Below are positions 8,829 to 17,196 of a stretch of DNA of 64,000 bases, piece after piece. A program made the translations under genes and the position numbers. Within the stretch, counting starts at the first letter, position 1. Every line of letters begins with the position of its first letter. The notes under the pieces were generated by a model that was given only the letters and a program-made list of their open reading frames with translations, was not told the origin of the DNA and made no database searches. Source of the stretch: FACHB-T130 sp042747725 (GTDB taxonomy: Bacteria > Cyanobacteriota > Cyanobacteriia > Cyanobacteriales > FACHB-T130); the NCBI RefSeq assembly GCF_042747725.1, contig NZ_JBHZGO010000089.1, positions 62,001-126,000 of the forward strand, in the 5' to 3' direction.

Positions 8829-9989
8829 TTAAGCATCAACGCTACGTCCCTTCTGTGGGAAAATTCCCCCTGGACGCACCTGAAGAAACGCAATAATTAA
8901 GGCGAATACCATCACCTTCGACATACTGGTTGTGCCGAAAAACTCAAAGAAATCCACTAAAGGCTTCATCGGTGCCACCATCGGCACCAAGACTTTAGAA
9001 CTGATTAAGTAGTTAATCGTGCCAATTCCCATCGCTGCCACAATACTGCCTACCAGCTTGCCGACGCCACCGACAACAACCACCATAAACGTATCGACAA
9101 TGTAGTTTTGACCTGTATTGGGGCCTACAGAACCCAGCAAACTAATTGCACAACCGGCAACTCCAGCCAATCCAGAACCCAAAGCAAATGTAATGGCATC
9201 AACTTTGGCAGTAGGAATTCCTAAACAAGCACTCATACTGCGATTCTGCATGACTGCGCGAATTCTTAATCCCCACGAAGAACGTTGCAAAAATATATAA
9301 ATTCCGGCAACACAAACAATGGTTAGCCCAATAATAAATAGCCGCGTATAAGGCATCTGCAAAGTGCCCAGCCGCAGCCCTCCTCGTAACCAGTTCGGTG
9401 CCGTTACGTCCACATTTTGAGCGCCAAACCAAGGCTTGGTGACAGCAAGTTTATAAGTTTGTCCCAAAAATGCACCTGCGGCACTCGCAACTCCCACAGA
9501 TATCGGCAACATTATTGCAATTACCCAGTTACGAACACGCTCAAAATCTGGGCGAAGAGACAGAATCCACAAAGCACCAAAAAACAAAAGGCAAAATATC
9601 GCAATGCCAATGACTAACACCCAGCTAACACTGCGAGCGAACTGCTGCAAAATTAGACTAACGCCCCAAGTTGCCAGCAGTGTTTCTAGAGGGCGTCCGT
9701 AAAGATAACGAATTACCCCCCGTTCCAAAACTAATCCCACAGCCGCTGTCACCAGGAAAGCCAAAATCAGGGCAAAAACGATATAGGTTTCAGACCAAGG
9801 CTTACCCAACATTTTGAAGCCATTTTGTACAACAAAAGTTGTGTAGGCTCCCAGCATCATCAACTCACCGTGAGCTAAGTTAATAACGCCCATTAGTCCA
9901 AAGACAATGGCTAGCCCCAGCGCTGCAATTAACAAAACCGCGCCGATGCTAATTCCATTAAAGATCCCATCCAGCAATCCTGCTATCAC
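8829..9989 (-). CDS. urtB: Urea ABC transporter permease UrtB
   Basis: This 386-residue LivH-like permease partners with UrtC. It begins MIAGLLDGIFNGISIGAVLL and has GLMGVINLAHGELMMLGAYT, ATWGVSLILQQ, RAVMQNRSMSACLGI and VVVVGGVGKLVGSI, all characteristic of urea-type LivH proteins. About nine hydrophobic stretches are visible. It lies 146 bp downstream of urtA, with a long inverted repeat in the gap that may affect the level of the downstream mRNA. Confidence 0.96.
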   Translation of the reverse strand: MIAGLLDGIFNGISIGAVLLIAALGLAIVFGLMGVINLAHGELMMLGAYTTFVVQNGFKMLGKPWSETYIVFALILAFLVTAAVGLVLERGVIRYLYGRPLETLLATWGVSLILQQFARSVSWVLVIGIAIFCLLFFGALWILSLRPDFERVRNWVIAIMLPISVGVASAAGAFLGQTYKLAVTKPWFGAQNVDVTAPNWLRGGLRLGTLQMPYTRLFIIGLTIVCVAGIYIFLQRSSWGLRIRAVMQNRSMSACLGIPTAKVDAITFALGSGLAGVAGCAISLLGSVGPNTGQNYIVDTFMVVVVGGVGKLVGSIVAAMGIGTINYLISSKVLVPMVAPMKPLVDFFEFFGTTSMSKVMVFALIIAFLQVRPGGIFPQKGRSVDA

Positions 9990-10034
9990 ACGCTTCCTCA
10001 GCCATTAATCATTGGTCATTAGCTTTTAAAGCCC

Positions 10035-10108
10035 GTAGGTTGGGTTGAGCAATAGCGAAACCCAACGAATCTTCTGGAGTTGGGTTTCGTTACCTCAACC
10101 CAACCTAC
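10035..10108. repeat. Double-armed inverted repeat between urtA and urtB
   Basis: The outer arms are GTAGGTTGGGTTGAG (10035-10049) and its perfect complement at 10094-10108. The inner arms are CGAAACCCAAC (10056-10066) and its complement at 10079-10089. The GTAGGTTGGG unit is a common cyanobacterial interspersed repeat, and relatives lie at 46161-46235 and 51723-51904. In RNA it would form a long hairpin just after the urtA stop codon. It could protect urtA mRNA or attenuate urtBCDE, which would fit the high need for binding protein. Confidence 0.8.
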
Positions 10109-10135
10109 TATGTCTAAGGACTAATTACTAAGCTC

Positions 10136-11473
10136 TTAAATCTTGTACTGACCACCTTTTTTGGAATCTGACCAGTCACATCCCAAACCCTTAGTTGCGG
10201 CAACAAATTGGTTCCAAGGAACTGGCTTCACTGCTGCTTTCGTCTCGTAGACAATCTTAAAGAGACCGTCATCTCCGACTTCACCTAGTCGCACAAACTT
10301 AGAGATGTGATGGTTATTTTCCATCGTTACGGTGCCCTCTGGAGCCTCAAAAGTCTGACCTACCGCAGCCTTTCGCACTGACTCTAAATCGTCAGCCGTT
10401 TTTGCTTTCTCGACAGCTTGCTTCCAGAGATAAACGGCAATGTAAGCCGCTTCCATGGGGTCATTTGTTACCCGATCTTGACCGTATTTTGCCTTAAAAG
10501 CTTCGACAAATTTTTTATTCGTTGGGGTATCTACTGTTTGGAAGTAATTCCAGGCGGCATATTGACCTTTGAGATATTCTGTGCCAATTGCCTTGACTTC
10601 TTCTTCGGCAATACTGACAGACATTACGGGATACTTATCTGGCCCCAACCCCGCACCTTGCATCTGCTTGAAGAAAGCCACATTACTATCCCCATTCAGG
10701 GTATTAAAAATAACGCCGCCATCAGGCAGAGCCGCTTTAATTTTAGTGATGATGGGCGTGACTTCGGTATTGCCTAGAGGTAAGTAATCTTCACCGACGG
10801 TTTCGCCGCCTTTTGCCTTTAACTGCTCTTTAATAATCGTATTCGCGGTACGCGGAAAAACGTAATCGGAGCCAACTAGGAAGAATTTTTTGCCCTTATT
10901 CTGCAATAGCCAATCGACTGCTGGCTCGATTTGTTGGTTGGGGGCAGCACCCGTGTAGAAGATGTTATTGGAACACTCTTGACCCTCGTATTGTACGGGG
11001 TACCAAAGCATATGTTTTTTTTCTTCAAATACTGGCAGCACTGCTTTGCGACTGGCGGAAGTCCAGCAGCCGAAAACGGTGACAACTTTATCTTGATCGA
11101 TTAGCTTTCTCGCCTTCTCGGCAAAAGTGGGCCAGTCGGATTGACCATCTTCTTCAATTGCTTGAATTTGCTTGCCGAGGACGCCACCGGCTTTATTAAT
11201 TTCCTCAATTGCCAACAGTTCGGCATCGACGACACTGTTTTCGCTAATCGCCATCGTGCCGCTGCGAGAGTGCAGAATCCCCACTTTGATGGTGTTTCCT
11301 GCACCAGCAGCCGCAACGGTCGTCGCGCTGGGAGAGGGAGATGCCGCCGTTGGGCTGGCAGTCTCAGAGGTGGAAGGGGTGGGAGTGCTGCTACAAGCTT
11401 TGAGAAGAATACTGGTTCCCAGAGTAGCAGAACCGTATAGAAGAAATTTACGTCGCCCTAATCGCCTTGCCAT
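10136..11473 (-). CDS. urtA: Urea ABC transporter substrate-binding lipoprotein UrtA
   Basis: This 445-residue periplasmic binding protein begins MARRLGRRKFLLYGSATLG, with a twin-arginine motif (R7-R8) and a lipobox ending at Cys27 (LLKAC), so it is predicted to be Tat-exported and lipid-anchored. A low-complexity Thr/Ser/Ala/Pro linker follows. The body shows KVGILHSRSGTMAISE, VFGCWTSASRKAVLPVFE, LWYPVQYEGQE and FVGSDYVFPRTAN-like VGSDYVFPRTAN, specific to urea/short-chain-amide UrtA proteins. It is the first gene of urtABCDE and has an NtcA-type promoter upstream. Confidence 0.97.
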   Translation of the reverse strand: MARRLGRRKFLLYGSATLGTSILLKACSSTPTPSTSETASPTAASPSPSATTVAAAGAGNTIKVGILHSRSGTMAISENSVVDAELLAIEEINKAGGVLGKQIQAIEEDGQSDWPTFAEKARKLIDQDKVVTVFGCWTSASRKAVLPVFEEKKHMLWYPVQYEGQECSNNIFYTGAAPNQQIEPAVDWLLQNKGKKFFLVGSDYVFPRTANTIIKEQLKAKGGETVGEDYLPLGNTEVTPIITKIKAALPDGGVIFNTLNGDSNVAFFKQMQGAGLGPDKYPVMSVSIAEEEVKAIGTEYLKGQYAAWNYFQTVDTPTNKKFVEAFKAKYGQDRVTNDPMEAAYIAVYLWKQAVEKAKTADDLESVRKAAVGQTFEAPEGTVTMENNHHISKFVRLGEVGDDGLFKIVYETKAAVKPVPWNQFVAATKGLGCDWSDSKKGGQYKI

Positions 11474-11535
11474 ACCGTTACCGTACTCCTGGCTGAATCA
11501 GCCTAATGATAGAGAACATACACAGTTAAGCAGTG

Positions 11536-11578
11536 ATATTAGAGCGATGTTCTGGGAAGAAATTGTTATCAATGATAC
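11536..11578 (-). promoter_or_regulatory. NtcA-activated promoter of urtA (predicted)
   Basis: Read on the minus strand there is GTATCATTGATAAC (11565-11578), which matches the NtcA consensus GTA-N8-TAC in five of six fixed bases. It is followed after 23 bases by TAATAT (11536-11541), which fits the TAN3T -10 element. This is the classical class II NtcA promoter layout. It stands 63 bp before the urtA start codon. NtcA control of urt genes is established in other cyanobacteria; here it is predicted from the sequence. Confidence 0.7.
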
Positions 11579-11613
11579 AAAGAATCGAACTTTTGGATCA
11601 TTTCTAGGAAAGG

Positions 11614-12231
11614 TCAGCTTGCTGTTTCTGAAATTTCGCCCAGATTTAGGCGGATAAAGTCCACCACAGCGGTTAATCCTTGCTGAGTCTTTAAATTCGT
11701 AAAGATAAAGGGTTTTTCTCCCCGCATCCTCCGCGCATCGCGTTCCATGATGCCTAAATCTGCTCCGACTTGAGGGGCAAGGTCAATTTTGTTGATCGCT
11801 AAAAGATCGGATTTAGTAATTCCGGGGCCACCTTTGCGGGGAATTTTGTCACCGGCTGCAACATCAATGACGTAAATTGTCAAGTCTACAAGTTCTGGGC
11901 TGAAGGTTGCCGCCAGATTATCGCCACCACTTTCTAAAAACACTAAGTCTAAATCGGGAAATCGCTGTTCCATCTGTTCAATGGCAGCGATGTTGATAGA
12001 AGCGTCTTCGCGGATGGCGGTATGGGGACAGCCGCCAGTTTCGACACCAAGGATGCGATCGCTCTCCAATGCATGACTCCGCACTAGAAACTGGGCATCT
12101 TCCTGGGTATAAATATCATTCGTGACCACAGCAATTTGATATTTTTGCCGCATCGCCTTACATAAGGCTTCTACTAAGGCAGTTTTTCCCGAACCCACTG
12201 GGCCCGCTACTCCAACCCGAAAAGCATTCAT
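11614..12231 (-). CDS. ureG: Urease accessory GTPase UreG
   Basis: This 205-residue SIMIBI-class GTPase powers nickel insertion into urease. The P-loop is GPVGSGKT (residues 10-17). Other signatures are VVTNDIYTQEDAQFL, the nickel-binding CPH motif in GVETGGCPHTAIREDAS, FLESGGDNLAATFSPEL and the guanine-specificity NKID. Its length and motif order are standard. It follows ureF after 97 bp and precedes the urt operon on the same strand. Confidence 0.97.
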   Translation of the reverse strand: MNAFRVGVAGPVGSGKTALVEALCKAMRQKYQIAVVTNDIYTQEDAQFLVRSHALESDRILGVETGGCPHTAIREDASINIAAIEQMEQRFPDLDLVFLESGGDNLAATFSPELVDLTIYVIDVAAGDKIPRKGGPGITKSDLLAINKIDLAPQVGADLGIMERDARRMRGEKPFIFTNLKTQQGLTAVVDFIRLNLGEISETAS

Positions 12232-12247
12232 AAAATTTGCGAATAGG

Positions 12248-12288
12248 GAATGGCTAATTGCTCATCGTAGCAAGGCAATTAGCCATTC
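12248..12288. repeat. Inverted repeat between ureF and ureG
   Basis: The arms GAATGGCTAATTGC (12248-12261) and its perfect complement (12275-12288) flank a 13-base loop. There is no uridine run, so it is more likely an mRNA-stabilising or interspersed repeat hairpin than a terminator. Confidence 0.6.
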
Positions 12289-12328
12289 GCAGCTTTCACC
12301 AGCGATGTGTCTATTGTGCCCATTTCTT

Positions 12329-13030
12329 TTAACTCCGAAATAAGCGCGTGTACTGAGTTTCGTGAGCTATACTCGCCAATGCTAATCCCCAGCCGCAACT
12401 ACTGAGGGCGTCATCTTCTAACGCTAAAATTTCCTTGGCAGCATCAATGAGATTGAGTTGTAGTTCTAGGAGTAGCTGTTGTCCAGCCGTTTGTCCCAGG
12501 GGAACCAATTTGACTCCGGCTGCAATCAAATTGGTTGCCCAGCTGTGTAAGTAGCCCAAGAGGGCAGATGCAGCATCGATTTGCCAATGGGCGGCGGCAA
12601 TGCCGAAAGCGATCGCATAATTACAAGGATTCCCAATCGCATCCGCCATTGACCGAACCTGCGGCTCTAATTCCAAAAACAATCGGATCAGCGATCGCCC
12701 CATCTGCCAACTTTGCGCTTGCAACTCTTGTGTTTCCTTAGCAGCAGATAACCAGACATTCCAGTAATTTAAAGCCTCTAAATCCCCGGCAATTGCCCCC
12801 CGATATCCCCGGATCATCACCGCTGCTTCTAACCGAATTGCCCCATAACCCAGTTCCTGTTTGAGCCAGTGTCCCAGATTTTGCGGGTTCTCAATTACAC
12901 CAGCATCGACTAGCGTTTCCAGCCCTTCGGAATAGCTATAAGCACCCACCGGCAACGCCGGACTCGCTAGTTGCAAAAGACACAGCAGGTTAACTGGGGA
13001 ATCGGGAATGGGTAATTGTTCGTTGGTCAT
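12329..13030 (-). CDS. ureF: Urease accessory protein UreF
   Basis: This all-helical 233-residue protein acts in the UreD-UreF-UreG complex, gating GTPase activity of UreG. Family motifs are LQLASPALPVGAYSYSEGLE, AKETQELQAQSWQMGRSL, IAFGIAAAHWQI, LHSWATNLIAAGVKLVPLGQTAGQ and the C-terminal SIAHETQYTRLFRS. Length is normal for the family. It lies between ureE and ureG in the usual E-F-G order, though the spacer from ureE is 193 bp because of an inserted palindromic repeat. Confidence 0.96.
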   Translation of the reverse strand: MTNEQLPIPDSPVNLLCLLQLASPALPVGAYSYSEGLETLVDAGVIENPQNLGHWLKQELGYGAIRLEAAVMIRGYRGAIAGDLEALNYWNVWLSAAKETQELQAQSWQMGRSLIRLFLELEPQVRSMADAIGNPCNYAIAFGIAAAHWQIDAASALLGYLHSWATNLIAAGVKLVPLGQTAGQQLLLELQLNLIDAAKEILALEDDALSSCGWGLALASIAHETQYTRLFRS

Positions 13031-13035
13031 TTTTC

Positions 13036-13124
13036 AGGACTTACGCAAAGCTTATACATATAGCATTTTGTAGGGGCAATCCCTCTGTGGTTGCCCTCAG
13101 ATGTGGTGATGTTGCGTAAGTCCT
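13036..13124. repeat. 89-bp palindromic-ended interspersed repeat (copy A)
   Basis: It begins AGGACTTACGCAA and ends TTGCGTAAGTCCT, which are perfect 13-bp inverted ends. A second copy in the opposite orientation lies at 51786-51877; internal matches include CTTATACATATAGC, GTGGTTGCCC and GATGTGGTGAT. It has no open frame. It is probably a small non-autonomous mobile repeat. Here it sits between ureE and ureF. Confidence 0.85.
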
Positions 13125-13223
13125 ATTTTGGTAGATATTAGGTAGTCGGGAAGAGTTAAAAATCAGACGCGATAACCGCAAGTCTTCTACAACTCAAAAT
13201 CCCATTATTTACTACCCAATTAA

Positions 13224-13667
13224 CTAACCGTGATGATGCTGTCCATAGGCACCCGTTTCTGGATAAAAAGGCGAGATTTCCTCTCGTACCTCCATCCCCA
13301 GATGTTCCAGCATTGACTTCAAAACTGGGTTGGGAGACAACCGCAAATGAGTGGGAGCGATTTCTATCGGTACATGGCGATTGCCTAGATGATAAGCCAC
13401 CCGCAGCAAATCTAGGGGTTTCTGGGCAGTCGCGGTGAGAACGGGTTCCGGTTTAGCCACGATTCTCACGACGAGATCGCCCATTTCAGATTGCAGGAGA
13501 TCGCGATCGCGCAACACCGTTCCTCTGGGTAAGCGCAGATACAAAGCTTGTCCATCAGCCGTTTCAAAACGATAGCGGCTGCGCGTGCGCTCCTGGGCAG
13601 TCAGAAAAAGAGTAAAGTTTACCGATGCATCCGAATTTGCGGGCAAGCGTTGCGTTATCGTTAGCAT
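13224..13667 (-). CDS. ureE: Urease accessory protein UreE (nickel chaperone)
   Basis: This 147-residue metallochaperone binds nickel and passes it to UreG. It has the N-terminal UreE fold (GQALYLRLPRGTVLRDRDLL) and a C-terminal metal-binding domain with AYHLGNRHVPIEI and LEHLGMEV. The tail ends GAYGQHHHG, a short His-rich nickel site. It is the first gene of the ureEFG group on this strand. Confidence 0.95.
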   Translation of the reverse strand: MLTITQRLPANSDASVNFTLFLTAQERTRSRYRFETADGQALYLRLPRGTVLRDRDLLQSEMGDLVVRIVAKPEPVLTATAQKPLDLLRVAYHLGNRHVPIEIAPTHLRLSPNPVLKSMLEHLGMEVREEISPFYPETGAYGQHHHG

Positions 13668-13761
13668 CGTTGGAATGTTTAGTCAGCACGTTATTGTGAT
13701 GCTACTACAGCACAGATGACATAAAAATCCAAGTCAAGCCGGGTCAGCAAAAGTCCATTTT

Positions 13762-14241
13762 TTACTGAGCTTGCAGACGGATCATTTCATTTTTTATCTG
13801 TGTTGCTACCTCCGAATTCTTTTGCGCCTCCACCGTAATCTGGTTAAATAATTCAATTGACAGACCGTTGCTCTGCACAATCTTTTGAGACTGTTTGCAG
13901 TAATTTATGGCAATGGCTTGTGCATTTCCCGGAAGCGATCGCAAGCTATTTGGTTGGCTACAAGCAATGTTCGGAGGGCTTCCCACGATTTTTTTGATCT
14001 CGTTATAGGCAGCTTGGCGACCCGGTTCCATCGCCAAAACAGCCCTGGCGAAGTTGATTAAGTCCTTATTGCTGAAGGGTGATTGAGCGTATGCCTGAGA
14101 ACTAAAGTCAAGGCTATGCGATCGCTCAGATAGACCCGGTGCAAAACCTAACAACAGACTGAGAGCAGCGAGAGTACCAACACTCAGGCATTGAGATAAG
14201 ACTCGATTCAGAGAGCGACGTGAACTGTATAAAGTCATCAT
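13762..14241 (-). CDS. DUF4168 domain secreted protein
   Basis: This 159-residue protein has a basic N-terminus and a hydrophobic stretch at about 20-34, ending near AYAQS (residues 50-54), a plausible signal-peptidase site. The mature part shows FARAVLAMEPGRQAAYNEIK, two Cys (ACSQ and NYCKQ) and LSIELFNQITVEAQKNSEV, the pattern of DUF4168. The role is unknown. It is monocistronic between ureE and holA on the same strand. Confidence 0.8.
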   Translation of the reverse strand: MMTLYSSRRSLNRVLSQCLSVGTLAALSLLLGFAPGLSERSHSLDFSSQAYAQSPFSNKDLINFARAVLAMEPGRQAAYNEIKKIVGSPPNIACSQPNSLRSLPGNAQAIAINYCKQSQKIVQSNGLSIELFNQITVEAQKNSEVATQIKNEMIRLQAQ

Positions 14242-14517
14242 GATCTAGTGCGACCAAAAAAGAGAAAATCGAAACACACAAGGATTACTTTTTCTGAACT
14301 ATTTTAAGGGTGAGAAGTTCCAGGTAGAGACAGGCATTCGTAGATTTAGATCCCGTGTTGGTACCTCAAAAAACAGAAGCCTTCTCCCTACGGAGCAGGT
14401 ATCAAGTAGTAATATACAACTCACTACGGATATTAAGAGTGTGTGAATTTTACCACACTTTAGACTAAAAAGCAGAACGTTACGAAAGCTGTAACGATTG
14501 GGTGGTATAGGTAGCGC
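14242..14517. other. Spacer with probable promoter of the DUF4168 gene
   Basis: About 280 bp without a coding frame. The imperfect repeat GTGTGTGAATTTTACCACAC lies at about 14440-14459. The region presumably holds the promoter of the DUF4168 gene (read on the minus strand), but no element is clear enough to place. Confidence 0.45.
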
Positions 14518-14555
14518 TTTCCTCCCTACCCCTACACATTGGGGTAGGGAGGAAA
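14518..14555. terminator. Strong hairpin downstream of holA
   Basis: Perfect 15-bp arms TTTCCTCCCTACCCC (14518-14532) and their complement (14541-14555) enclose an 8-base loop. It lies 26 bp beyond the holA stop codon. There is no long uridine run after the stem on the minus strand, so termination is likely but not certain. Confidence 0.6.
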
Positions 14556-14580
14556 AAATTGCTTCTACGTATTTATGCCT

Positions 14581-15603
14581 TCATTGATACAATTGACACA
14601 GTTCTATAACTTTCATTTGTAGCGTAGAGATGGGGTCAGCTCCTCGCTTGAGGTTGACTTCTAATTCTAGGAGTAAGGGTAAGGTTAAGGTGAGTTGAGG
14701 CACAGAGAAGTCTTTGACTTCTTGGCGCAGAAAATAAATTCGTTTGGGGTTGCCGATTTCTGCCGCAGTGGCGATCGCCCGTTCGTCTCGCTCACCGCTC
14801 TCTACCATCAGTTTCACCCACAACCAGGTGCGAAATTGACCGATTAAGGTGGCGACAATCCGCAAAGCGGGTTCGTTATGACCGATCAAGTCTGCAACCA
14901 GCGAACAGGCGTGGGCAGTATTTCCCGATCCGATCGCCGATGCGAGCTGCAAGCTGTTTTGGGTGTTAGAGATAACTAGGGCAGCAACGACTTCGAGGGC
15001 GATCGCGCTCTCTTGGGATACGCCTGCTTGGTCAGGGGCGGTGGGGAGATTCTTCGGGATACCAGCGTAAACCTGCAACTTTTCCAGTTCGTTCCAGAGT
15101 TGTCTGGTATCATTTCCCACAGATTGGGCTAAAAGTTCGGCAGCTGCCGGGGTTAGTTTTACACCGACTTGCTGGGCAACCTGACGCACCCTTTTTAGCA
15201 GTTCTTCAGTTTTCCAGGGCGGGATGAGAGAAAATTCTCGAATATCGGCATGGTTTTGCAGCAGCTTCGTAGATCGGAGACGCCCATCGGGTTTAGAGCG
15301 AGTAGTCAGCAATAATATTGAAGACTCAGGAATCGCCGGTATAGTCCGCTCCAGTTCAGCTAGTAGTTCTTCCGAACAGTGCAGGCATATAGTGGTATCA
15401 ACCAACCAGACCAAACGGTAGGCGCTGCCAAAAGGTGGTGTCATCGCCTGGTTTAAAGCAGTGATGACCGCATCGGGTAGCGCTTGAGAAATTTTGTCAT
15501 AGTTAAAGTTAGTCCATTGGGGGTCGAGAATGCGATCGCGCAGGGAGTCAACAGCTTTTTCTAGGGCAAAATCATCCTCACCCCAGTAGAGGTAAATTGG
15601 CAT
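14581..15603 (-). CDS. holA: DNA polymerase III subunit delta
   Basis: This 340-residue clamp-loader subunit opens the beta clamp on DNA. It begins MPIYLYWGEDDFALEKAVD and contains LLLTTRSKPDGRLRSTK, LTPAAAELLAQSVGNDTRQLWNELEKL and LLELEVNLKRGADPISTLQMKVIELC, which match HolA domains I-III. Length is normal. It is divergent from the 2H phosphoesterase gene, with only 34 bp between. Confidence 0.92.
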   Translation of the reverse strand: MPIYLYWGEDDFALEKAVDSLRDRILDPQWTNFNYDKISQALPDAVITALNQAMTPPFGSAYRLVWLVDTTICLHCSEELLAELERTIPAIPESSILLLTTRSKPDGRLRSTKLLQNHADIREFSLIPPWKTEELLKRVRQVAQQVGVKLTPAAAELLAQSVGNDTRQLWNELEKLQVYAGIPKNLPTAPDQAGVSQESAIALEVVAALVISNTQNSLQLASAIGSGNTAHACSLVADLIGHNEPALRIVATLIGQFRTWLWVKLMVESGERDERAIATAAEIGNPKRIYFLRQEVKDFSVPQLTLTLPLLLELEVNLKRGADPISTLQMKVIELCQLYQ

Positions 15604-15637
15604 TAAAGCATCTCTTAAAAGTACGAGGCTATCAAGA

Positions 15638-16423
15638 TTGGACGAGACTTATCACACTTATTTAAATCGGGTAGCACGGCTAACACTACCTGCAACCTAC
15701 GAGTCCCAAGTACAGCATATACAGGAGTCTCCGAAGTTTAAGCCCTCCCCGTCAGGGACAAGACAAGCGGTGCCTTTCCCTGGCTATACGGTGATCGCAC
15801 CACCTTGGGGGGAAGAATCCGAGAATGCGACGTTTTACGAAAACTTGAAGGTGTGCCAAGAGCAACTGCTACAGCAGCTAGATCCTGGTTTTATTGTGCC
15901 AGTCCCCGCTGAGAGTTTTCATGTAACCTTAGCAGATTTGATTTGGGACAGTGCTTATCGACACGCCACGAGTGAAAATCCGGAGTTTGAAGAACAACTG
16001 CGCGATCGCATTGCTCAAATCTTCGAGCAGTCCCAGTCATCTATCACTGGCGGTAATCCGATGCTTTGGCAGTTGCTGGGATTGATGGTAATGCCCCGTG
16101 CAGTCGCGGTTTGTTTAGTCCCCAAGGATGAAGGAACCTACGAGCGAATGTTGAAGTTTCGCCGGTTTATTTATCAAAGTCGTAGTTTAATGGCTTTGGG
16201 GATTGAACAGCAATATCGTTTTACTGCCCATGTCACGCTGGGCTATTTTGGCGAGATTTCACCGGATTTGAAGCGCGATCGCCTCTGTGAAAAACTTTCC
16301 CAAATCAACGAACAATGGTTGGAAAATTCTCCCCAAATCTGCACACACCAGGCACAATTGCGAAAATTTGACGATATGACCCGGTATTATCGGGAACCTG
16401 ATTGGCCTGTTTTAACTTTTTAA
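15638..16423 (+). CDS. 2H phosphoesterase-like protein (DUF1868 type)
   Basis: This 261-residue protein carries two H-x-T motifs, SFHVTLADL (about residue 89) and AHVTLGYFG (about 196), the signature of 2H phosphodiesterases related to LigT and CPDase. The N-terminal PFPGYTVIAPPWGEE and FYENLK resemble DUF1868 proteins. The substrate is unknown; 2',5'- or cyclic phosphates are typical for the fold. The start is a TTG at 15638. It is followed 52 bp later by cobH on the same strand. Confidence 0.75.
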   Translation: MDETYHTYLNRVARLTLPATYESQVQHIQESPKFKPSPSGTRQAVPFPGYTVIAPPWGEESENATFYENLKVCQEQLLQQLDPGFIVPVPAESFHVTLADLIWDSAYRHATSENPEFEEQLRDRIAQIFEQSQSSITGGNPMLWQLLGLMVMPRAVAVCLVPKDEGTYERMLKFRRFIYQSRSLMALGIEQQYRFTAHVTLGYFGEISPDLKRDRLCEKLSQINEQWLENSPQICTHQAQLRKFDDMTRYYREPDWPVLTF

Positions 16424-16475
16424 CAATAATCGGCTAATAGCGGCTCACAAATCGCTATTAGCTGACTCCTGATTT

Positions 16476-17093
16476 ATGAGCTTACCCATTCATCCCATCC
16501 TCCAGCAAAGTTTTGCTCTCATCGATCGAGAAATTGGCGAACACCGCTTTAGCCCCTCCGAGTACGCGATTGTACGTCGAACGATCCACAGCACCGCTGA
16601 TTTTGAATTTGCCCAACTGATTCGGTTTAGTGAGGGGGCGATTCCCAGCGCGATCGCTGCCTTGCGGCGTCGCGTGCCGATTATTACAGACGTTGGCATG
16701 GTAAAACAGGGAGTGGCAGGAATGGTGGCGCAAACTTTTGGCAATCCCCTAATTGCTGCCGTGGAACAAGCGCGCGAAGCTCTCCCCGGCAAGACGCGCA
16801 CGGAAACTGGCTTACTGCAATGTTGGCGAGAATTTCCAGAGGCAATTTATGCGATTGGCAATGCCCCCACGGCGCTGCTGGCTTTGTGTGCAGAGTTACC
16901 CTCGGCACCCGTTCAACCGGCTCTGGTAATTGGCGCACCCGTGGGATTTATTTCCGTAGTGGAGTCAAAAGCGGCACTAGAAAAGACGCCCGTACCCCAA
17001 ATTCGCATTGAGGGACGCAAGGGCGGTTCACCCGTCACCGCCGCGATTGTCAATGCTTTACTCTTACTGGCTTGGGAGGCAGAGAAATGTTAG
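16476..17093 (+). CDS. cobH: Precorrin-8X methylmutase
   Basis: This enzyme (CobH/CbiC) moves the C11 methyl group to C12 to form hydrogenobyrinate or cobyrinate in cobalamin synthesis. Diagnostic motifs are the catalytic His in RRTIHSTADFEFAQ, TDVGMVKQGV, RTETGLL, AIGNAPTALLAL, GAPVGFISVVESK and GRKGGSPVTAAIVNALL. The 205-residue length is standard. It lies 103 bp upstream of cobL, the next activity set in the pathway. Confidence 0.95.
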   Translation: MSLPIHPILQQSFALIDREIGEHRFSPSEYAIVRRTIHSTADFEFAQLIRFSEGAIPSAIAALRRRVPIITDVGMVKQGVAGMVAQTFGNPLIAAVEQAREALPGKTRTETGLLQCWREFPEAIYAIGNAPTALLALCAELPSAPVQPALVIGAPVGFISVVESKAALEKTPVPQIRIEGRKGGSPVTAAIVNALLLLAWEAEKC

Positions 17094-17196
17094 GAGTTCG
17101 CTGCCTATTTAGCGTCACGACAAATAGATTTGCAACCTGCGTAGGCAGGTTTAGTCTGTGTAGCGGCGACTTCCCGCCGCCCGGTGCATTCTGACA

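Noticed and set aside
16424..16475. Cobalamin riboswitch upstream of cobH
   Set aside because: Only 52 bp separate cobH from the preceding gene, and no B12-box-like sequence was seen.
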